Positions 55,050-64,000 of a stretch of DNA of 64,000 nt are shown piece by piece. Source of the DNA: Girardinichthys multiradiatus (Eukaryota > Chordata > Actinopteri > Cyprinodontiformes > Goodeidae). Every line of letters begins with the position of its first letter. Position 1 is the stretch's first letter. The notes under the pieces are model-generated. The model saw only the letters and a list, made by a program, of their open reading frames with translations, had not been told where the DNA came from and did not search any database. The translations under genes were made by a program, and so were the position numbers. The stretch covers positions 25,626,144-25,690,143 of the forward strand of contig NC_061806.1 of the NCBI RefSeq assembly GCF_021462225.1, read 5' to 3'.

Positions 55050-58000
55050 TCAGATATCTGTCTGTATGCAGCGCTTCCTCGTGGGGCTCACAGGCTGTGC
55101 GGCAGTGTTTCTGGTGGTTTCTTTAACAAACCTCTCTGGCTCTGCGTTTTCACCAGCGCTCTCCTCGCTGATGTGCAGGAACGTCCCGCTGCTTCTCTCT
55201 CTCGGTGAAGCGGGTGGGGATGAAGACAGCAGGCGGTGGGTGAAGGCTGCGTGGCCACTCTGAGGCGGGAGATGCTCGAGGCGGTCGTGCTCTACCTCAG
55301 GCAAAGGTGTGATGGTGGGCTGATGGGCAGGAGGGTCCATCTGGGCAGAACTGGGCGAATGATTAGGTTTTAAGGTTTCGGGGTCGGAGCAGCTGAGCTC
55401 AGATGAGAAGTGGCTACAGTGTGAGTCGGCCACTGAGGGGAGGCTGCCGCTCAGAGACGGCGATTCAAGCTCGGAGCAGTTAGCACTCCGCTGCTCAGGA
55501 AGCTGAGCATCAATGTCGCCTTGTGCTTCGTTTGTTCTACTTTCTCCTTTGCCGCTGCTGCTACTTGCTCTTCTCCAAAGCTTACTTTTACACTTTTTGC
55601 CCACAGTAGTGATAGGGTCCTTAGACCAAGAGGACTGGTTGTTGGGCTGCCCACAGCTGCATGTGGAGGGACACGAGCATAAACCTCCATCATCGCTTGC
55701 TCCTTTGAAGCCGGCTGAACTGCTGCTGCAGCTGGCCTCATCCATGCTGCTGCTGGCGCTGCTGTGTCTCACCTTGTCCTGTTTGGGCTCAGAGTCTGCA
55801 GGAACCTCCAGGCTGCTGTCTCTGCAAAATAACGTTACACCAACTGATTTGTAAGTTTTTCAATGGGAACTTTAAAACACATTTCAGGCATTTTTAACGG
55901 TTACTTTAAAAAAAATACACATACTGTGCTGAAGTGCATATCGTTGCTCAATTTGATGGTTTCACTTCCTTTTCTTGCTAAATGAGATGTTTTTGTGATG
56001 TCAAGATCCAAATTTTTGTTTTATATATTTTGGTTCTTTCTTCCTATTTTATTTGCTTAAGAAAAGTATTTGTTGAATAACCTGGGGAGTACTTTTGGTA
56101 TTTTTACTTAACAGTTAAATCTTTTCTTTGATTTTATTTGAGTCGGACCATTTTGATCCTTAGTAATTAAGAGTTGTCGAAAGTAAATCTCTTTCCTTTC
56201 TTTAGGAATAAAGTAAATAAAAAGAACAAGCTTTTACAAAATGTGTTCAAGTTATTCTCTTCAGATGAAACCCTCATTCTTCTCTTTTTGTTCTATCATA
56301 TGATCAATATGAAAACTGCAGACTTTAAGCGTTTTATTTAAAACGTAAGCGCACTTTTAAAACACTGAAAACCTTGTTAAATTCAAAAGACATTTTTTAA
56401 GATTTCATGAGTAAATTTTTAAATGTATAGTCTAAATTACTTTTAATGATAATCTTTAATTATCATCTCTCTTCTGGAGCTAATTTTTACATTATTCTGC
56501 ACAATCAACAATGGGTACATTGGGTCATTACCTCAATGACCACTTAATTAGTCATACCCAGATTATTCCTTGTCAACATAATCAGCCAATCACATGGCAG
56601 CAAATCAGTGCATTCAGACTTGGTGGAAACGACTGGCCGAAGTTCCCACCGAGCATCAGAACGGGGAAGAAAGGGGATTCAAGTAAAGCTGAAAGTGGCG
56701 TGGTTGTTTGTGGAAGATAGGCTGGTCTGAGTATTTCAGGAACTCCTGATCTCCTGGACTTTCCCACACATCTTTCAGGTTTATAGAAAATGTTTCAAAA
56801 AGCAGAAAACATCCAGTAAGCAGCAGCAGCAGCAGCTGTGTGGATGAATATGCTTGTTGACGACTGATTTGTGATCACAGAAATCAACAGTAGCTCAAAT
56901 AACCACTCGTTACAACCAAACTGGGCTAAAACTAATGATTATTTTGCTAATTGATTCATCTGTCGAATATTTTTTCGATTAATCAATTCTTTTTCGGTTA
57001 ACAAAAGATGAAGAACAGAATTTGAACCAGTTGAAGCTAAACTTATGCAACTTGAGGAGTTCTGGATAGAGCATATTTACAAAGAAGGTTTTTCATCTTA
57101 AATGCAAAAGTTATATACTTTTTGTACAATTTTGGCCCGGGTTACTGCTCTGAGTGGGCTGTTCTTTCAGCAAATGGCATGTTTTAGAGTCTCTATACTC
57201 CAGTTAATGATTAATCGATTACTAAATTAGTTGAATATTTCAAAAATCGATTAAACAAATTAACTGTTTCAGCCCTACAACCAAGTTATTAAGAATATAA
57301 TCACTAAACACATCAAATCTTGAATCTAGTCCCGCATGATGTTATCATCTTGACATGGACCAAAATCTCTTACGAATGTTTCCAACAAGTTGTTAAAGCA
57401 GTTCTAAACTAAAAGGAGCTCAAAGTCAGTACTAGCAGGGTGTACCTAATAAAGTGGCCGGTGAGTGTGTGAGAAGCAATTGCCTGCAGGATGGGTGTGA
57501 TGTGAACGCTAACCTTTCCAGCGGCATGTAGGCATTGAGAATGGAGCCCGCCATGGCCTTGGTGCTGGCGTTGTCACTGATCGTCCCCAGACTGACGGTG
57601 GCCGACTCGCCGCTTAAACTGCAGCGTTCCTTCTGGACATCCGCCTGCACCTCCATCCTTCAGGAAACAATAAATAATTAGTTAAAACTTGTTAATAGTC
57701 AAACGCAACTGTGTAAAATAATTCAAGAACCCCAATTACAGTTTAAAACCCCCCCAGAAAATCTTGTTACATCATTTTGGCTATTATTGAAATATAAGAG
57801 CTGGAAGTTGAAAAACAAGATGCATTCCTTCCAAGCCATAAGGTATGGTTTATAAACCATTGTTAAGAGTACTAAGGTCGCCATTTTAACAATGCAGGGA
57901 CCATCCAGTGTTTTACCGGTTGTAGCAGCTGCCGGAGAGGCTGCCAGTTATGCTGGTCCCAGCGAGCGCCGTGGTGCTGGCGTTGTCGCTCATGTTGTCA

Positions 58001-59518
58001 CGCTGAGCGGAGCTCACGCCGCAGCGCTCCATGTGGGTGCCGCTGACGCTGAGGCTCAGGCCGGTCAAGCCACCGACGCTCGCTCCGTCTCCGAGGCTCG
58101 GGTTGTTGAGGCGAGTCTCCGCCACAGAGGTCGTGTCTGGGAGGGAGATCGGGAAAAGGAAATTTTATGTCACACGAAAAGCTTTGGCTACAGTAATAGA
58201 AATTACTCTGTTACTGGGTGGGCGAAATAAAAAAGTGAAAAAAACAGTACCGATAAGATACTATGATGGCCATGTAAAAAAAAAAGTAAAATAAAGGTAT
58301 ACAAAATGAAAATATATATCAAAACTATTCAAAATAAAATCATATGAGAATATGTCAAACACATGCAGGGTTAAATAGATTAGACAGAAAATCTTAGATC
58401 TATAATCAAACACGATTGTCTCATCCTGTTTTTAACTTCGTGTACCCAGGACGGTTGGAGTATCTGCTGTCATTGTGGTCTTTCATCTTAACTCTCACTG
58501 TTGACAGCTGCTGAGAAAAACATGTTGTCTCTCTCCCGCTCAACAGCTCCAAGGAAACCTAAGCAAGCTCGACCTCACACACACCCAAATATTTGTCCTG
58601 GGTCTGGCCACAGCCTTTTGCAACACGTAAGTAATCAACCGCGTTACAACAGCAGCTGATGTAGGTATGCTCCTGCGAACCAAATACACTCGAACATTAT
58701 GCTTCTTCTTCCTCAGAAGAACGCAGCCGTTTCACTACTATGCTTCTTTCGGGAACGAAAGACTGAAAACAACTTACAGTAGCTGAAGATTATCTTTAGA
58801 AAAACAAGATAATCTGGAAATTTGTGCCCTGTAATTTCCTGGCTTATGGCGTTCACAGATGTTCTTTATCTCTGGTTGAACTTTGCTGTGTTACTTAGGA
58901 GATTCTCACCTGTGGCTACAGCCCCAGTACCTATGTTGTCATTTTCGTCATCAAACTCGATTCGCACCCCTTTTCCGTTGCCAGTGGAAACTCCACAGCC
59001 TCCACTCCGACATAGAGAGATTGGGACTACTCCGTAGACGTAGGCGAGCATGATGGGAACACCGATACCTAAGACACGCAGGAAACAGGTTACGCTCGAT
59101 GCAATTAACATTTCCATCCTATGTCACATAAAATAAAGCAGGATTCAGGAAAGAATAAATAAATATAATTTCCCCCCGTCGTACTGGAAGCTCTTGACAT
59201 ATTACAAATGTCGTTAAGAGACAGTTTGTGAAATAAAGGCAAAGATAAGGAAAGGAAAGAGACATGATCTCTTACCAACAGTGACTGCAGCAACCACAGG
59301 AGACACCATGATAGACAGTGTCACGCCACCAGCGATCACCAAGTTCCTCTTGTGTTTCGAAATGTCCTTCCCTTCGTAGCGATTATGAATCTGATGAAAC
59401 AAGTTGTTGGGTAGAACAAATTTATTGTTTGGTGCAAAAGTACGGTATAACTATCTTAATAAAAGAGAAATAAAATGTAAAAAGGTATTTTAGTGAAGAA
59501 ATTTGATTCAAAAAGGAA

Positions 59519-59570
<52 letters not shown>

Positions 59571-61906
59571 TAGATTGTTTACACATAGTAATATTTACAG
59601 TGTTTATTTAGGAAATTGTGGTTTGCTGATATTAACAACCCAAAATTCAGTTTCACAGAAATTTAGGCAGTATTGTATATTATAATATAGTACAAGAAAT
59701 AGGATAATAAAAAATATATTTTTATTAAAGAAAATGAATAAAATGTAGGGAAGACGGTTGCTTCCAAGTCCTCTAAAGCTGCCATTTTTCTAGTTGCTTT
59801 TGCTTGTTTTACTACCATACTTTTTCCTTCCACTCCACTTTCCATTAATATGCTTGCAAACAACACTCTAAGCAAATATCTTCTTCAGCAATGACTTTTT
59901 GAATTGATCTAAAGTACTAAAATAAATGATCTTTCTGATGATATCTATTTTATTGACATGTATCAGTATTCCTATAAACATAAATAAACCTTCCTACAAC
60001 AGTTTCTGCGTGGTTTCTTATGTATTCTGTAACACAGATTAGGATATAATCATCTCTTTCTCCATCCAGATAACCCTTTAGGTTGTCTAGTGATCAAACA
60101 CACTATTTTTCTAGTTCAGGCATAAAACAACCACTACTACATTAGAGATCTTTGAATAAAGACAAACAAGAATTAGTTGTGTGATGGGAATTCTCACCCT
60201 TCTGCCCACATAGACCGGGATCCCGATGATCATTGCTGGGATGGCAATGCCAGCAATGAGAGCGATGCCCACAGGCGCTCCCACCAACGTTCCGAGCTGC
60301 CAGAGGATCTTTTTTTTCCTGCTCCAGGGCTTCTTCCCCCAGAATGTGCAGCCGGATGGACTGAGAAGATAGCAAAGAGAAAAAGGTCCTCAAACAGAAA
60401 AACTGTACAAATTATTACTGTAAACTAAAACATATTATCTATCCCTGTGAATTCCTGTTGAAGGGAATAACTAAAATGTCGCTGTTGTGGAAAATTCCTT
60501 CAAGGTGCAAGATAACCAAAAACTCTAGTGTTGACTTGCATGTACATAAACTTGAGGACATTTGAAAGGAAGGAGGTCAACAAGTTCTGAAGAAGCCTGT
60601 TAATGATCCATTACTTTAAACCAGGTGCTTTGAAACAAGCAAACGTCTTAAAAACGCAGGGCCGTGTGCCCTGAGGACCAGGATGAGAAACACTGCCTTG
60701 AAGGCCAATCCGTATCAGAGCAGCTGAGTTTTTTTTTTTTTATCTTTCTCTGTTAACCACTAAATGCAGGACCAATGATTTTGTTTTCACTGAAGGTTGA
60801 ATAACTAGAAAATATTTTCAATACAACACAGAGGAAAAGACGAGCAAAACTAACAGATCTTTTGCTTGATAACATACATACTAAGATGACTGACGAGGTG
60901 ACAGGACCGTCTTTTGTGTTGATGAATACATCAGATTATAAAAATAGGAAACCGTTTACTGGAGAGCACTGAAATCAAACGAGAAACTAAACTAACAATG
61001 CGCAAACTTGATATCAAAACCGTGAATAATAAAAATGATGTCCAGCATGTTTGTCTCACCTTAAGTAGTGCAGGTCAGAAATCTCCTTCATGCACAGCCA
61101 ACAGAACTCACAGCCGCAGACGGCGCAGGTCATATGGTTACAGCTCCCATCGTTCATCTTAATGATATATGCAGAGCAGCGAGGGCACGGCTTGATGTCA
61201 TCACCTACAACAGGTTATTAAAGGCAAAATAAAAAGTTATGTGATGAAGGTTAGAGACCACTGTTCTCACTGGGGATTTACGTTTTGTTTAAATAAAAAA
61301 AATGGCATTGAAGGCATGTGTTTATGTGTAATATTTGAGAAGGAATTTAACAATATGGGTGATTTTATCAAGAAAGAAAATGAAACAACCTCAGCAAAAA
61401 GGTGGGAGACAGTTGGGTGGAATGGCAACAAATACTGCAAACAAAAACCAGGACTGACTAAATAGAGACAGAAGCTCATTGTCTGTTCTGGTGTGATCTC
61501 TGACTTCAGGCCTTAACGATGAGCTCAGGTGGGTTAAACGCCCTTTAAGATCTCCTTTGGACTAATAAAACATAAGTTCATGAGAGAATGGGTCAGTGAA
61601 GGAACAGTAAAACCCAGTTAAGGGGAAATGTTGAGTGATACCGAGGACTTAGAAACCAAAGAACAGGTCAGAGCAGTGCATTTGTGATCAGTGTTACCTG
61701 CTGCTCCGCTCTCCTGGCTGTAGCTGAGGGACGACGACCTGAAACTCCTCAGCCGGAGGCTCTGGGCCCTTTGCTGCCGCGCCGTGTCACATGTCTGGTT
61801 GGGATGCCACAGCTGTTTGCAGTGGTAGCAGAACTCTGTACCGCAGCCATCACGGCCACAAGTGATCTTTGGACAGCTGGCACAGCCAAAAGCAATGACC
61901 GCGTAC
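55050..61906 (-). CDS. rnf19a: RNF19A (Dorfin), RBR E3 ubiquitin ligase, 3' part (8 exons)
   Basis: Minus-strand exons 61698-61906, 61060-61204, 60198-60360, 59276-59390, 58910-59068, 57917-58136, 57514-57657 and 55050-55821, with agreeing phases, give the last 641 residues. First comes the end of the IBR domain ([35 protein letters not shown]). RING2 follows (CPRCSAYI, the catalytic Cys in [19 protein letters not shown]). Next is a hydrophobic pair of membrane segments ([20 protein letters not shown] and [17 protein letters not shown] through [19 protein letters not shown]). A long polar Ser-rich tail ends CIQTDI, close to the human end. RBR ligases take ubiquitin from the E2 onto the RING2 cysteine and then pass it to the substrate; Dorfin acts on misfolded proteins including mutant SOD1. 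RING1 and the N-terminus are outside the window to the right. Synteny with polr2k-spag1 supports rnf19a over rnf19b. Confidence 0.95.
56515..57470 (+). mobile_element. Tc1-type remnant carrying a nested element
   Basis: 56515-56919 is transposase-region sequence of a common fish Tc1 (on the plus strand: cactctcctgatctcctgg-like block near 56740, aacatccagtaagcagcagc, caaataaccactcgttacaa). The right end reads gggtgtacctaataaagtgg then ccggtgagtgtg (57440-57470), the typical terminal repeat. The left terminal repeat is not recognisable. It is split by a hAT-like insertion at 56920-57276. All lies in the last intron of rnf19a. Confidence 0.65.
56920..57276. mobile_element. hAT-like MITE nested in the Tc1 remnant, 357 bp
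   Basis: The 8-mer acaaccaa flanks it on both sides (56912-56919 and 57277-57284). Ends are gggctaaaac on the left and, reverse-complemented, gggctgaaac on the right. Subterminal attaatcgatt-like motifs appear on both sides. Non-coding, as usual for this very common fish repeat. Confidence 0.8.
59519..59565. repeat. (CA)n(TA)n microsatellite
   Basis: A short CA run followed by about 18 AT units, in an rnf19a intron. Confidence 0.9.
59640..60010 (-). repeat. Tc1-type fragment
   Basis: Phrases ctttttccttccactccact, ttccattaatatgcttgc and cttcttcagcaatgactttt parallel 35715-35850. This order occurs in the minus orientation of common fish Tc1 elements. No open frame. Confidence 0.4.
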
Positions 61907-64000
61907 CTGGGGGAGAGAAAATACGTTGGTTTAGAGCTCTGAACCAACAAGCATGGTACTGGACTATATTTAAAGAGCACGGTTTATTCACACACTCTTA
62001 TGATAATTCAAAAAATAAAAGTTAAATGGAAATAAAAGTAAAAGCAGCCTGCAGTTGGTGCTGCCTGAAATAAATAACATTTCCATCAATGACAAGCGGA
62101 CTGGTTTATGAGTAAATAAATCCTGCTGGGTTGACGCATTAATAATGGTTCAGATAAAAAGAAATCCTCAGACAACACAGATAATAGAAAAATGTCGCTT
62201 CACTGCAGAAATAAAGTTGTTGCTAAGATCTACCACTTCACATCAGGTGCGTCTCAGGAACAGACGGAAAAGGAGAAAACAAACGCCGACATGAAAACCT
62301 GATAGATGCACACGTATTGTGAAAAGTATTTGCTACATCAGCTGCTATGGGCCGATGAAAAAGCTGTTTGAAGTGATCTCGTATCAAATCAAATCTTGAA
62401 GTATTTACTGTAATACGCATGCTACACGCATACAATATCTGCAAAGACAAATGGAATAAAGACAGACTTCGTCTGTGACAAAAATATTAAATCAGAGGGG
62501 TTTTATTTGGAAATTGCCCATTAAAATAATGAAAGGCATAGTAAACATTCAACCAGTGTTCCTAAAACAAAGCTCTAAAGGTAAGTTTTGAAAAGAACGT
62601 CAGGAGTTAAGAGTCTCAGCTTTCCATGTTAAATACAATTAGGAACAAAGTATTCTCGGGTGACTCATCTATTTAACTTGCGTATTCGAGCTCACAGTTT
62701 TCATCACTATGGTTAAATAGGACCCCAGAGATCCTCAGTTTTAGTTTCATTTCTCCTCAGAGGAAATTTAAAAGAAACTTACAGAGGAAACAGAACCGAG
62801 AGTGTTGAAAATTTAAATATTTTGTTATACTGGGTTTTTTTTTTTTTTTTTACTTAAAAACCCTCATTGCATACATGTTTAACAGCTGAATGGCAGAGGT
62901 TGCCTGTGGCTACAATAAAAGTCAGTCTAGACATCTGGACTAACACTTCTGTGTGCAAACTAATGATGTTTTGTGTAAAAGTTGAACACACAGATTCCAA
63001 ATGGACATTATGACCAGTTCACTCCCCCGTGTTTCCTCACACCCGAGCAGCACACTAGCAACATATTAACAGCTACAGAGTGACAACGTGGGGGCAGTCA
63101 TATGCAATAAAGTAAAAGTGATTTTTAAAGCTCATATAGTTGTAGTCGATAGTGCAGTGATTGAAACTAAACATCTGGATGCACATCGCACTCCAGTTGC
63201 AGGTGTGCTCATGTCCTAATTTACAGTCCGAAACGTCTCAAATGTACACTGGATGTGATCATGGTACTACTGGCAATGAAAAAAGATTTAAACATAATCT
63301 TGTACAAAAGCGCATTTTTAAATCTTCTATTTTTTCATAAGAGAAACCTAAATGCTGAGAGACGATGCTCTCTGTTTTCAGGACTACGTTTTGGGCTTGA
63401 TTGACTAAAAAATCCTGACATTTTTTGTTTTTTTATTTTAGAAAACAGCTCCTTTATCTCTGCTTCTATGACCAGTCTTAGGTCTGGTCTCTATAATTAT
63501 TAATGTCATGAAACAAAACGGCACTAATAACAGAAGAGACATTTACAATAAGCAGGGCTTGGCAGATACCACTGCACTTTTTTGACGTATATCAACAATG
63601 CTGCTAAAGGGGTTACTGATTATTTGATAAAAAGGATATTTGCGCCAATTAATAATTCTATCTAATGGTACGCTAAAATAATAAAACCTTACTTTTTGCC
63701 AAACAGAAAATGTACATTGATCACAAGAGGGTTATACGGGCCAACACTGCAGCAAAACAACGGTGGAAGCACTTCATACTCTGAGATCAGTCAAACATTA
63801 ACCCTGGCACAAAGAATTATTCTGTTTATGCAACACAAACAATTTATTACTCGACCAACTTGTCCTACTAAGAAACAACGCCTAACTTAAAAACCACAGA
63901 TATGCAGCAACAAAAACAAAGAGAGAGAGTTTTACCCAGGGAATAGTTTGGCAGTGAGTCAAAGAAGAGTTATTTAGGGCCTGAGAGCAAGACGATTTGT
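61907..64000 (-). other. rnf19a intron reaching the window edge
   Basis: Upstream of the first visible exon. I looked for the preceding IBR/RING1 exons (RWCPAPDC-type wording) on the minus strand and found none, so they lie beyond 64000. A poly-T tract lies near 62835-62851. Confidence 0.45.

Noticed and set aside
55513..55854. Plus-strand ORFs over rnf19a last exon and over 57892-58294
   Set aside because: Antisense shadows of conserved rnf19a coding exons; they run past splice sites.

Overview
The window is nuclear DNA from a vertebrate, almost certainly a teleost fish. Genes are split by GT-AG introns, the AT-rich non-coding sequence is full of Tc1/mariner, hAT-like, LINE and tRNA-derived SINE copies, and the gene set matches the human 8q22 neighbourhood. 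No species is assigned.

Six protein-coding genes were rebuilt exon by exon by matching splice sites and reading phase. Left to right they are an erich5-like gene (+, 1822-10879), rida (-, 11775-19579), stk3/MST2 (-, 22719-29358), polr2k (+, 33400-34738), a short spag1 gene (+, 36903-47456) and rnf19a (-, 55050 to beyond 61906). The 5' exons of rnf19a, including RING1, lie past the right edge. erich5/rida and spag1/rnf19a are convergent pairs, rida and stk3 are tandem, and stk3/polr2k are divergent with a LINE between them. In human the order ERICH5-RIDA-(others)-STK3-(others)-POLR2K-SPAG1-RNF19A is the same, so this is a compacted version of a conserved block. The genes have unrelated roles: imine detoxification, Hippo kinase, RNA polymerase subunit, TPR co-chaperone and RBR ubiquitin ligase.

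The rest is introns and intergenic DNA loaded with transposons. Two DD34E Tc1 elements are nearly complete: 16774-18042 in rida intron 1 and 42676-44284 in spag1 intron 4, the latter with 200-bp inverted repeats that differ at about one site. Both carry a frameshift and a stop. At least seven decayed copies of another Tc1 family are scattered about. Other elements include a 358-bp hAT-like element upstream of erich5, a hAT-like element nested in a Tc1 remnant inside rnf19a, two SINEs with target-site duplications, a 5'-truncated LINE and a TA-flanked element in stk3.

The most interesting gene-level observation is in rida. A second in-frame 65-nt first exon (19253-19317), with the same length and splice phase as the standard one, would give an isoform with a different N-terminus just ahead of the active-site tyrosine. 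The spag1 gene lacks both terminal domains of the long vertebrate protein, and the stk3 caspase site reads TEVD instead of the mammalian DELD. No prokaryote-type system, CRISPR array, viral gene or toxin gene was seen.
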